Assembly (NCBI GenBank): GCA_002439605.1
Contig: DJOI01000036.1
Coordinates: 14,493 to 61,597, forward strand
DNA: 47,105 bases
Source of the DNA: Candidatus Segatella mututuai
GTDB taxonomy: Bacteria > Bacteroidota > Bacteroidia > Bacteroidales > Bacteroidaceae
Direction of reading: 5' to 3'
How positions within the stretch are numbered: position 1 is the stretch's first letter; every line of letters starts with the position of its first letter. Positions 7,923 through 16,797 of the stretch are shown piece by piece. The position numbers were made by a program, and so were the translations under genes. The notes below the pieces were generated by a model that was not told where the DNA came from, searched no databases, and was given only the letters and a program-made list of their open reading frames with translations.

Positions 7923-8045
7923 AGCGATCAATTCTTTGGGATTTAAGGTTGATAGCGCAAGTATATAATGTATTGAACTTCCACACTCTGCGCAAGTTGC
8001 GTGGTATTTTGGCACCACAGGGGCAGTGCCTTTAGGCAAGGACAT

Positions 8046-8126
8046 AAAAAAGCTTAGAGATGTCTCACGACATAACTAAGCTCCAATTTTCTAACTAACT
8101 TATTATCAACTATTCATTACTTTTCA
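8046..8126 (-). ncRNA. Candidate small RNA with its own promoter and terminator
   Basis: On the minus strand TAACTTTG (8139-8132) should start transcription near 8126. About 45 nt later a hairpin forms: AGCTTAG (8051-8057) pairs with CTAAGCT (8076-8082), and ATGTC with GACAT inside it around a TCAC loop. A run of six T follows on the minus strand (8051-8046). Promoter, body and terminator together define a transcript of about 80 nt with no ORF of note. A 41-codon ORF begins just after the T-run, so a leader/attenuator is the alternative reading. Name and family are not recognised. Confidence 0.5.
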
Positions 8127-8131
8127 GGTTG

Positions 8132-8139
8132 CAAAGTTA
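8132..8139 (-). promoter_or_regulatory. -7 box for the candidate small RNA
   Basis: Reads TAACTTTG on the minus strand, a consensus Bacteroidota -7 element, pointing away from the LacI gene and toward the hairpin at 8051-8082. Confidence 0.5.
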
Positions 8140-8183
8140 CAAGAAAAAACGAAACCTTAATATGTTTTTCGGAAAAAAATGCA

Positions 8184-8197
8184 CGTAAACGTTTTCG
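8184..8197. promoter_or_regulatory. LacI-family operator over the lacI-type promoter
   Basis: CGTAAACGTTTTCG is a near-palindrome with the central AAACGTTT typical of LacI/CcpA-family operators. It ends 18 bp before the TATCTTTG box at 8216-8223, covering the expected -33 region, so the LacI-type protein encoded downstream probably represses its own promoter. Confidence 0.55.
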
Positions 8198-8215
8198 ATT
8201 CACGAAAAAATGATG

Positions 8216-8223
8216 TATCTTTG
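8216..8223 (+). promoter_or_regulatory. -7 box for the LacI-HTCS operon
   Basis: TATCTTTG on the plus strand; transcription would start near 8230 and give a leader of about 140 nt before the ATG at 8368. Confidence 0.55.
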
Positions 8224-8367
8224 CAAAAGAAAGTTGCACTCGGCAATTTGAAAGCAAGTTTTCATTGCACTCGTTTGCATTATTTATGTACAAAAACATA
8301 ACAAAAAAGGAGTAAGGTGCTTGTTGGATCACAATATAGGCACCATATAACTTTTATTTACCACGAT

Positions 8368-9381
8368 ATGAAGCAACGCAGAACATCACTTAAAGACCTC
8401 GCCGACCATCTGGGTGTGAGCATAGCTACTGTATCGAGAGCATTGCGAAACAGTCACGAGGTGGGAGAGGAGATGACACGAAAAGTGAAAGAGCTTGCCA
8501 AGCAACTGAACTACCGTCCCAATCCCTTTGCGCAGAGTTTGCGTAAGGAAGCACCAAGGGTTATTGGAGTCATTGTTCCCAACTTGGTAACCCATTACTA
8601 TGCAGCTGTGCTCGATGGTATAGAGGATTATGCCTCGCGACTGGGCTACTCGGTTATCAGTGCCAACAGTCACGAGGATCATACTCGTGAAGAGCGGGCT
8701 CTCGACAACTTTCTCAATATGCATGTAGAAGGCATCATAGCCTGTTTGGCTCAAGATACCGTAGATTATTCTCACTTCGAACAGCTCTATGATATGGGTG
8801 TTCCGCTTGTGTTCTTTGCACGTTGTTGCCTTGCCAACAAGTTCTCGCAGGTGGTGGCGAATGGAGATGCTGCCGCACAGGAAGCCACTCGGCACATGAT
8901 AGAGACTGGCTCTAAGAGAATAGCCTTCATCGGTGGACCAAACAATCTCGACATGGTACGCCGGCGTAAGCATGGCTATTTGGAGGCGTTGCGTGAAAAC
9001 CACATAGCGATAGACCGAGACCTTGTGGTGTGCGACAAGATAGACTTCGACGTGGCTCGCAATAATACACTTCGATTGCTCGAAGGTTCTAATCCGCCAG
9101 ATGCCATTCTTGCCTTCAATGACATCATCACCTATGCGGCCTTTGATGCCATCAAGGCCAAAGGACTTCGAATTCCTGAAGATGTGGCAATTATAGGGTT
9201 TACCGATGGTGATGCGGCGGCTTTTGTCACGCCACGGCTCTCTGCCATTATGGACAAGGCGCACGAGCAGGGTACAAAGGCTTGCGAACTGCTCATGAGA
9301 AACATCAATGGAGATAATAAAATATATAAGGAGGTTGTCCCAATGATTCTCAAGATACGAGAAAGCTCGGAGAAACAATAG
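8368..9381 (+). CDS. LacI-family transcriptional regulator
   Basis: A 337-residue regulator. The N-terminal LacI helix-turn-helix (residues 5-30: SLKDLADHLGVSIATVSRAL) and hinge helix (NYRPNPFAQSLR) precede a periplasmic-binding-protein-like effector domain from RVIGVIVPN onward. The domain contains TGSKRIAFIGG and EDVAIIGFTDGD, as in sugar-responsive members. The ATG at 8368 gives MKQRRTSLKD, the natural start; the frame is open 17 codons upstream but that stretch shows no domain. It lies 52 bp before the hybrid two-component gene and is probably co-transcribed. The effector is predicted to be a sugar or sugar phosphate from the GH genes nearby. A LacI-type operator lies at 8184-8197. Confidence 0.9.
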   Translation: MKQRRTSLKDLADHLGVSIATVSRALRNSHEVGEEMTRKVKELAKQLNYRPNPFAQSLRKEAPRVIGVIVPNLVTHYYAAVLDGIEDYASRLGYSVISANSHEDHTREERALDNFLNMHVEGIIACLAQDTVDYSHFEQLYDMGVPLVFFARCCLANKFSQVVANGDAAAQEATRHMIETGSKRIAFIGGPNNLDMVRRRKHGYLEALRENHIAIDRDLVVCDKIDFDVARNNTLRLLEGSNPPDAILAFNDIITYAAFDAIKAKGLRIPEDVAIIGFTDGDAAAFVTPRLSAIMDKAHEQGTKACELLMRNINGDNKIYKEVVPMILKIRESSEKQ

Positions 9382-9433
9382 GACACCCGCTACCGAATGA
9401 ACCTAAAAGAAACTACACTAAAACCTGATAATC

Positions 9434-12400
9434 ATGACGCATAAAACAAAACCAATATTCAAGACGCTACTGATTCAATTGTTTTATGTCCTTGTTCCAT
9501 GTATGCTATCTTCGATGGCAAGGGCTTCGGAAGGAGACATAGAGTTCAGTCGTCTCACCAACCGTGACGGATTGAGCAATAGTCATATTAATGCTATCCT
9601 CAAGGATAGTAAGGGATACGTATGGTTCGGGACGCAGGCAGGACTCGCCCGCTATGACGGATTCCGTGTCAAGATGTTTCTGAACAATAATACCAGTTCT
9701 GCCTCGCTTCCCAATAACTCGGTGGATGGTATTCAGCAGGATATCAAGGGCAACTTGTGGATTCATACGGATATGGGTTACTGTATTTATCAGTATGAGC
9801 AAGAACGATTTGACCGCAAACCAGAGAGATGGCTTGAAAAGCAAGTCGGCATCTCGGGTGGAATAGATAAGGTGTTTATCGATAAGCAAAAGAACCTGTG
9901 GATAACAATCTATGGTAAGGGATGCTATTTTGTAGATGCCAAGACTTTGAGGCCCTACCTATTCCCTTATCCCAAGAAAGGTCAGCCAACCGGCGCCAAC
10001 ACCTTGAACTGCGACTGGATTTCTGATTTTTCCGATCACCAAGGAACTGTAGTAGTCTCTTTTGGCAATGGCTCCATCAGCCGTATAGACGGCAAGCGCC
10101 ATCGCATACTTTGGACCAATACAGCCCTGACTTCCTATAAGAAGGACAAGGAGGATGGTTTATATACATTCATCGATAGCCGCAATAATTATTGGGCTTT
10201 GATGGAAGGCAGAACCTATATCTATTCGATGAATCTAAAGAAATGGATTTGTGGAGTGGGCGAGTTTCTTAAATCGCAAGGCATTTCAGGGAGGGTGCCT
10301 TCCTCGTTCCTGATACGCGACATGGCAAGTACATCTGATGGTAGGCTCTGGATGGCTACCGACCATGATGGATTGGTGGTTGTCGATTATCGCCACAAGA
10401 CATGCCGACAGTATCTCAAGGATGATTATGAGCAGAACTCCCTGCCCGACAACTCTCTGCAACGTATCTTTGTCGACAAAGATGATGCAGTTTGGCTGGG
10501 CTCTTATAAGAATGGTGTGGCTTATTTCTCGCCGTCGTTTACCCGATTTACGACCATTCCCTTAGGCGATGTGTGTACCATCACGCAGGATGCCAAGGGC
10601 AATTTGTGGTGTGGAACCAACGATGCAGGCATATTGAGTTATAATCCTGTGACAGGCCAAACTGTGCGATATACAGGAAGCACGACTGGACTTAAATCGG
10701 AGATAGTGGTGAGTAGCGTGACCATGAGTGATGGAACCATGTACTTCGGAACCTTTAACGGGGGGATGGCAAGATATCGTGACGGACAGTGGAAAGCCTA
10801 TCAGGTGGGTACAAGCGATTTGGTCAACAATAGTGTCTGGTGTATGGCGGAAGATGCTCAGCATAGATTGATGATAGGGACTTTGGGAGGCGGTTTTCAA
10901 GTAATGGACACGAAGACGGACCAAATGGTTACCTATGATACTGGCAACAGCAAACTGCCATCCAACTACATGGGGTCTTTCTTCAGACTGAAGGGCGATG
11001 ATGTGCTTATAGGGCATTCCCAGAATCTTACCATCTTCAATACCCGTACTCATGCTATGCGTAATATAAAAGGAACACGCGCGGGTACTCTTTTTCCCAG
11101 TCCTTCCACTAATTATGCCATGATGGATAGTCGGGGCATCATCTGGATGGCTTCGCCGGCAGGTATCATCATGTATGATACGATAAACGACCAGCTGCTT
11201 TCGGTCAACGAAATGAATGGAACGCAAGGCTCGGTGGGATGCTCGATAGAGGAAGACAAGAACCATGCCATTTGGCTCGTTTCTGAATTCTTGATTACCC
11301 GCGTCAGATTATCCAAGGAAGAAAATGGCCGTTGGAAATTGAATCTGTCCAGTTATAATTCGCTCGATGGCTTGCAGGACGGACAGTTCAATTATCGTTC
11401 TTCCTGTCTTTTGGCAGATGGTTCCATTGCTGTGGGCGGACAGGATGGCATCAATATCATCCCTGTGCAGGCGGCAAATAAGACAGCGAAGAGTGCAAGT
11501 GTCCTCTTCAGCGGTTTGGTGCTTTTTGATCATCCTCTTGTGGCGGGCGAAGAGTACGAGGGACGTGTCGTATTGGAGAAGTCGCTCGACTTCTGTCGTG
11601 AGCTCGACCTTGGCGTCAAGGACAATGCCTTTACCATACAGCTGGCTTCCAGCGAGGTTTCTGTTCCTTCACGAAGCCGTTTCCTCTATCGCATGGCTGG
11701 TGTTTCCGACAAATGGATTCTTACACCAGAGGGGCGTCCGTCTGTAACCTTTACCAATCTATCGCCAGGCAATTATACCCTTCAGGTAAAAGTGGTCAAT
11801 GCTGATGGCTCCGAAAGCGAGGAAATCAGCGAAATGAAAATACATGTGCATCCGCCATTCTATCTTTCCAATGTGGCAATTTTTGTCTATGTATTCCTTG
11901 TTATGGCTATCTTTTTCTCTTATCGCAGGCGTATGATCAACAAACAACGTGCCAAGTACAAACGACAGAAAATGGAGGAGGACATCCGAAAGACAGAGGA
12001 ACTGAACGAATTGAAGCTCAACTTCTTCACCAATGTGAGTCATGAGTTGCGCACACCGCTTACACTTGTAATCTCGCCTCTCAATGCGCTCATAAAGAAC
12101 GAGGGTGATGAGGGAAAACGCCATAAACTGGAACTTATCCATCGCAACGCCATGCGGCTGCTTGGGCTGGTCAATCAGATTCTCGACTTCCGCAAGATGG
12201 AACTGAAACAAGGAAAACTATCTTTGTCGAAAGTGGACATTGTTTCTTTCGTACAGAATATCTGCCACACCTTTCAGCAGTTGGTGAACAACAACACTCA
12301 TTTGGAGTTCCACTCTTCTGTGCCTAAGCTGATCATGGACTTTGATGTCGACAAGGTGGGAAAGATCATGAACAACTTGTTGAGCAATGCCTATAAGTTC

Positions 12401-13633
12401 ACTCCTGATGGTGGACGCATATCGGTAGAACTCACTATTCTTTCTAAGGAGGACGACAGAAATCTCGCCACAGATATGCTTCGGTTGACAGTGGCAGACA
12501 CAGGCAGGGGACTTAGCGATGCCGATAAAAAACATGTATTCGAAAGATTCTATCAGGTGAATGGTGCCGAGATGCAGCCTTATGGTGGCAGTGGCATTGG
12601 TCTGAATCTCGTGATGCAGTTTGCCAAATTGCATGGGGGGGATGTGCATGTGGAGGACAATCCTGGTGGAGGTTCTATGTTTGTGGTTGATATTCCTATC
12701 CGTCATGGTGAAGTGTCTGTTCTGTCCAAGTCTTTGCCTACGGAAGAACGTCTTTCTTCTGTTCCCGCAAGCACTGGTGCCCCAGTTGCGGATAGCGGTA
12801 AACTTGTCTCTTCCGATGGAATGAAAGAAGAAAAGCCTTTGGTCATGTTGGTTGATGACAGTGATGACTTCCGTGAGTTTATGCACGAGATGTTGTCTGA
12901 CACTTATCGTGTGGAAGAGGCTGTAAATGGCCGGGATGCCTGGGATAAGATGATGAAGCAGACTCCGGATGTGATTCTCAGCGATGTGATGATGCCTGTG
13001 ATGGATGGCAACGAGCTTTGTCGTCTTGTCAAGAGCGATGCGCGTCTTCGCTCAGTTCCGTTTGTTATGCTTACTGCTCGGTTGGCAGATGAACATCGTA
13101 AGGAAGGTTATGAAAATGGTGCCGATGCATATATTACCAAACCTTTCGATGTCGATTTGCTTAAGTTGCGTATAGCCAACTTTCTCAAGTGGGCACATGT
13201 CGCAGGTGAGGTGGCTGCTCCTGCACTCAATCCTGCATTCTCTTCGCAGATCGAGGAATGCATGGACACAGAACGGACAGAAGAGTTCAAAATGTCGGAA
13301 GTCGACAGGAAGTTCCTGCATTCGGTGGACAATTATATTCAAGAGAACATGGGTGACCCAGATACTTCTGTAGAATCGATGAGTACCCATCTGCTCATCT
13401 CGCGCGTGCAATTATATAAGCGCATGCTTGCCCTTACTGGAACCACGCCTTCTGAATATATGCGTGCAAAACGTATCAAACGTGCCGAGGAACTGATGCA
13501 CGAAGGCGAATTCAATGTCAGCGAAATAGCATACAGGGTAGGATTTAACAATCCTCGCTATTTCTCAAAATATTTCCAGGAAACCTATGGCATGACACCT
13601 TCTCAATACAAGAAGAAGCTGTCAGAACAATGA
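9434..13633 (+). CDS. Hybrid two-component system sensor/regulator (HTCS)
   Basis: A 1399-residue one-protein signalling system typical of Bacteroidota glycan loci. In order: signal peptide (about 1-32), two seven-bladed periplasmic propellers of Reg_prop repeats (about 35-690, for example GLSNSHINAILKDSKGYVWF), a Y_Y_Y domain (about 735-805), one membrane helix (about 811-833), a HisKA domain with the phospho-His in SHELRTPLT (His870), a HATPase with NNLLSNAYKF and ADTGRGLS, a receiver with Asp1184 in SDVMMPVMDG and TKPFD, and a C-terminal AraC helix-turn-helix pair (about 1300-1399). It should sense an oligosaccharide in the periplasm and activate the GH genes downstream. All key residues are intact. 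No SusC/D pair is adjacent, which is unusual. Confidence 0.95.
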   Translation: MTHKTKPIFKTLLIQLFYVLVPCMLSSMARASEGDIEFSRLTNRDGLSNSHINAILKDSKGYVWFGTQAGLARYDGFRVKMFLNNNTSSASLPNNSVDGIQQDIKGNLWIHTDMGYCIYQYEQERFDRKPERWLEKQVGISGGIDKVFIDKQKNLWITIYGKGCYFVDAKTLRPYLFPYPKKGQPTGANTLNCDWISDFSDHQGTVVVSFGNGSISRIDGKRHRILWTNTALTSYKKDKEDGLYTFIDSRNNYWALMEGRTYIYSMNLKKWICGVGEFLKSQGISGRVPSSFLIRDMASTSDGRLWMATDHDGLVVVDYRHKTCRQYLKDDYEQNSLPDNSLQRIFVDKDDAVWLGSYKNGVAYFSPSFTRFTTIPLGDVCTITQDAKGNLWCGTNDAGILSYNPVTGQTVRYTGSTTGLKSEIVVSSVTMSDGTMYFGTFNGGMARYRDGQWKAYQVGTSDLVNNSVWCMAEDAQHRLMIGTLGGGFQVMDTKTDQMVTYDTGNSKLPSNYMGSFFRLKGDDVLIGHSQNLTIFNTRTHAMRNIKGTRAGTLFPSPSTNYAMMDSRGIIWMASPAGIIMYDTINDQLLSVNEMNGTQGSVGCSIEEDKNHAIWLVSEFLITRVRLSKEENGRWKLNLSSYNSLDGLQDGQFNYRSSCLLADGSIAVGGQDGINIIPVQAANKTAKSASVLFSGLVLFDHPLVAGEEYEGRVVLEKSLDFCRELDLGVKDNAFTIQLASSEVSVPSRSRFLYRMAGVSDKWILTPEGRPSVTFTNLSPGNYTLQVKVVNADGSESEEISEMKIHVHPPFYLSNVAIFVYVFLVMAIFFSYRRRMINKQRAKYKRQKMEEDIRKTEELNELKLNFFTNVSHELRTPLTLVISPLNALIKNEGDEGKRHKLELIHRNAMRLLGLVNQILDFRKMELKQGKLSLSKVDIVSFVQNICHTFQQLVNNNTHLEFHSSVPKLIMDFDVDKVGKIMNNLLSNAYKFTPDGGRISVELTILSKEDDRNLATDMLRLTVADTGRGLSDADKKHVFERFYQVNGAEMQPYGGSGIGLNLVMQFAKLHGGDVHVEDNPGGGSMFVVDIPIRHGEVSVLSKSLPTEERLSSVPASTGAPVADSGKLVSSDGMKEEKPLVMLVDDSDDFREFMHEMLSDTYRVEEAVNGRDAWDKMMKQTPDVILSDVMMPVMDGNELCRLVKSDARLRSVPFVMLTARLADEHRKEGYENGADAYITKPFDVDLLKLRIANFLKWAHVAGEVAAPALNPAFSSQIEECMDTERTEEFKMSEVDRKFLHSVDNYIQENMGDPDTSVESMSTHLLISRVQLYKRMLALTGTTPSEYMRAKRIKRAEELMHEGEFNVSEIAYRVGFNNPRYFSKYFQETYGMTPSQYKKKLSEQ

Positions 13634-13762
13634 GGATTTGTTGTGCGACTTTTATTGTGCCAAGAGCTATAAAATGACTTTTGGCGCATAAGAAGTTGAA
13701 TATTTAACATTTTATACATTCTTTGTAAACAAATGAGCAGCATTTATTAGCCTTATAATGAT

Positions 13763-13770
13763 TATCTTTG
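13763..13770 (+). promoter_or_regulatory. -7 box for the GH31-GH2 operon
   Basis: TATCTTTG 24 bp before the ATG at 13794. It shows that transcription starts inside the first codons of the longest open frame, supporting the downstream start for the GH31 gene. Confidence 0.6.
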
Positions 13771-13793
13771 CAGCAAAAATAAATCTGTTAAGT

Positions 13794-16748
13794 ATGAGAC
13801 TAACTAAAACTCTTTTTATTTCAGTAGTGCTGCTTATGGAAACCATGGTGGTTTCGGCGGCAGGATTCGTTAAGAATGGTAATTTTATTACTGTTCAGTT
13901 GAAACAGCACCAGGACTTCGGCCCTAACCAGGTTCGTCTGCAAGTGGTCAATGATAAGATTATTCGTGTGCAGGCTACGGCAGAGCAGGCTTTTCGCAAT
14001 AAGACGAGCCTGATCATAGTACCTCAGACAGGTCAGCCTTCTTTCCAGGTGGAAGAGCAGGGTGACAACCTTGTGGTTACCACTGCTGCCATGCGAACTG
14101 TGCTCAATGAGTCGACAGGGCGTATCTGTTTCTATGACCTCGACGGCCGTGTGTTGCTCAGCGAGGTGGCGCAGGGAGGAAAGACTTTCAAGCCTTTCAC
14201 TGTGCCCGACCGTGAGATTGGCGTGGATTTGGCAAAGGTGCCCGAAGCGCAGAAGCATGGGTGGTCTTGGCGTGCTCTCTTCGACAGTCCAGACAATGAG
14301 GCTTTTTATGGGCTCGGTCAGCACCAGAGCGAAGAGCTTAACATGAAGGGAAAAAACGAAGACCTCTTCCAATATAACACGAAGGTGAGTGTGCCTTTTG
14401 TTGTTTCCAATAAGAATTATGGTATTCTTTGGGATTCTTATTCCTATTGCCGTTGGGGTAACCCCGATGACTATTTGCAGTTGAACCATGCTTTCCGCCT
14501 TTTTGACAAGGAAGGCAAGGAAGGCCAACTCACTGGTACTTATGTCGACAAGAATGGCAAGAAGATTGTACGTGGCGAGGACAGCATCTATTTTGAGTAT
14601 GCCATGCCCGAGACTTCGGAGTTGTGCAACAAGACCGACAAGGGGGGAATTCAAAATCTGCCAAAGGGTTTTGCGCTTAATGGCTCCAAGGTAGTTTACG
14701 AAGGATACGTTGAGGCTCCAGAGAAAAGTTCCTACCAGTTTATCCTCTATTATGCGGGTTACATGAAGGTGTATATCAATGATAAGCTGGTGGTACCGGA
14801 GCGTTGGCGTACGGCATGGAATCCAAACTCCTTCAAGTTCGAGACCCTTATAGAGAAGGGAGTGAAGACTCCTATCCGCATCGAGTGGCAGCCCGATGGT
14901 GACGTGTCTTATTGTGGCTTGCGTGTGGCAGCTCCTCGTTCAGAGGCAGAAAAGAATCAGCTGAGCATCTGGAGCGAGATGTCTCCAGACATGGACTATT
15001 ATTTTGTGGCAGGAAACAACCTCGATGAAGTCATCAGTGGTTATCGTACCCTTACAGGCAAAGCTCCTGTTTATCCCAAGTGGGTGCTTGGTTTCTGGCA
15101 GAGCCGTGAACGCTATAAGAGCAGCGAAGATATTGAGAGCACAATGAAGAAGTTCCGCGACTTGCATATTCCTGTAGACAATATCGTGCAAGACTGGAAC
15201 TATTGGAAACTCGACTCATGGGGCAGCCACGAGTTTGAGAGCTCTCGTTACCCCAATCCTCAAGCCATGCTCGACAGTGTGCATGCCATGAACGGAAGAT
15301 TTATGATTTCTGTATGGCCTAAGTTCTATGACACTGTGAAGAATTACAAGGAACTCGACAGCAAGGGATGGATGTACCATCAGGCTATTAAGGATGACAT
15401 TCACGACTGGTTGGGATTCCGTGGATCCTTCTATGATGCTTACGATGCAGGTGCACGCAAGATGTTCTGGCGACAGATGGATGAGAACTTGTATAGCAAG
15501 TATAAGTTTGGAGTCGATGCCTGGTGGATGGATGCTTCTGAGCCTAATGTGCGAGACTGCACACCTATGTGGTATCGTAAGGCTCTTTCTGGACCTACAG
15601 CTCTCGGAACCTCTACTGAATATTTCAACGCTTACAGTATAGTAAATGCTGACGCTATCTATAACGGGCAGCGTTCGGTCAACCCGAACCAACGTGTCTT
15701 CCTTCTTACCCGTTCGGGCTTTGCAGGAGAACAGCGTTACAGTACTGCCACATGGTCGGGAGATATCGCTACTCGTTGGGAAGATATGCGGGCGCAGATG
15801 ACGGCAGGTTTGAACTACTCTATGGCAGGTCTGCCTTTTTGGGGAATGGACCAGGGCGGATTCTGTGTGGAGAATCGTTATGTGGCGGCACAGCAAGAGT
15901 TTGACAAGACCGGTGTGGAGAATGCCGACTTAAGGGAGTGGCGTGAGTTGCAGGCTCGCTGGAATGAGTTTGGATGCTTTGTTCCTCTTTATCGTGCTCA
16001 CGGGCAATGGCCATTGCGCGAGGTGTGGAATATAGCTCCTGCCGAACACAAGGCTTACAAGGCCATCGTGTATTACGACAAACTGCGTTATCGCTTGATG
16101 CCTTATCTCTATAGCATGGCGGGTATGGTTCATCTCAAGGACTATACCATGATGAGAGGGCTGGTGATGGACTTCAATGGTGATGACAAGGTGCTCGATA
16201 TCAAAGATCAATGGATGTTTGGCCCAGCCCTCATGGCTTGTCCTGTAGGCGAATACCAGAAGTATTCTCGCAACGTATACCTGCCAAAGCAAACGGGATG
16301 GTACGATTTCTATACAGGCAAGTACTATGTTGGTGGACAGACCATCGTTGCCGATGCTCCATACGAGAAGATACCAGTCTTCTTGCCTGAGGGAGCCATT
16401 CTCCCCATTGGTCCAGAAATGGAGTGGAGTGACCAGAAGAAGGCCGAACTGATCGACCTATATGTTTATGCAGGCAAGGATGGTGAGTTTACCCTTTATG
16501 AAGATGAAGGTACAAACTATAACTACGAGAAAGGTAAGTTTGCTACCATCGACATCAAGTACGATGATGCTCGGAAAACCATGACTTTCGGAGCACGCAA
16601 GGGCAGCTTTGATGGGATGTTGCAGAAGCGTCGCTTCAATGTTGTGCTTGTAGGAACAACCCATGAGCAGGGCATCGAACTCGCCAAGGCTCCTAAGGGA
16701 AAGATGGTGAAATATGCAGGCAAGCAGATGGTTGTTGCTCTGAAGTAA
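13794..16748 (+). CDS. GH31 alpha-xylosidase with PA14 insert
   Basis: A 984-residue exported glycoside hydrolase. Signal peptide at about 1-23, then an N-terminal beta-sandwich with FYGLGQHQSEELNMKGK, a PA14 insert (about 293-380, VVYEGYVEAPEKSSYQFIL to CGLRVAAP), then the GH31 barrel. The nucleophile is predicted as Asp580 in WWMDASEPN and the acid/base as Asp657 in TWSGDIATRW. A PA14 insert in this position is characteristic of BoGH31A, the alpha-xylosidase of the Bacteroides ovatus xyloglucan locus, which removes non-reducing-end xylose from xyloglucan oligosaccharides. The start at 13794 is set by the signal peptide and by the promoter at 13763-13770. The GH2 gene follows after 49 bp. 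Substrate is inferred by resemblance. Confidence 0.88.
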   Translation: MRLTKTLFISVVLLMETMVVSAAGFVKNGNFITVQLKQHQDFGPNQVRLQVVNDKIIRVQATAEQAFRNKTSLIIVPQTGQPSFQVEEQGDNLVVTTAAMRTVLNESTGRICFYDLDGRVLLSEVAQGGKTFKPFTVPDREIGVDLAKVPEAQKHGWSWRALFDSPDNEAFYGLGQHQSEELNMKGKNEDLFQYNTKVSVPFVVSNKNYGILWDSYSYCRWGNPDDYLQLNHAFRLFDKEGKEGQLTGTYVDKNGKKIVRGEDSIYFEYAMPETSELCNKTDKGGIQNLPKGFALNGSKVVYEGYVEAPEKSSYQFILYYAGYMKVYINDKLVVPERWRTAWNPNSFKFETLIEKGVKTPIRIEWQPDGDVSYCGLRVAAPRSEAEKNQLSIWSEMSPDMDYYFVAGNNLDEVISGYRTLTGKAPVYPKWVLGFWQSRERYKSSEDIESTMKKFRDLHIPVDNIVQDWNYWKLDSWGSHEFESSRYPNPQAMLDSVHAMNGRFMISVWPKFYDTVKNYKELDSKGWMYHQAIKDDIHDWLGFRGSFYDAYDAGARKMFWRQMDENLYSKYKFGVDAWWMDASEPNVRDCTPMWYRKALSGPTALGTSTEYFNAYSIVNADAIYNGQRSVNPNQRVFLLTRSGFAGEQRYSTATWSGDIATRWEDMRAQMTAGLNYSMAGLPFWGMDQGGFCVENRYVAAQQEFDKTGVENADLREWRELQARWNEFGCFVPLYRAHGQWPLREVWNIAPAEHKAYKAIVYYDKLRYRLMPYLYSMAGMVHLKDYTMMRGLVMDFNGDDKVLDIKDQWMFGPALMACPVGEYQKYSRNVYLPKQTGWYDFYTGKYYVGGQTIVADAPYEKIPVFLPEGAILPIGPEMEWSDQKKAELIDLYVYAGKDGEFTLYEDEGTNYNYEKGKFATIDIKYDDARKTMTFGARKGSFDGMLQKRRFNVVLVGTTHEQGIELAKAPKGKMVKYAGKQMVVALK

Positions 16749-16797
16749 CAAGCAGGCGATATGGATATCGTGAATCTCTAAAAACAAGCGATAAAGT

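Noticed and set aside
7920..8045. A 41-codon minus-strand ORF with a CAEC motif, starting right after the candidate sRNA terminator
   Set aside because: It starts inside the terminator T-run, runs into the tail of the repeat element and matches no known family; more likely chance.
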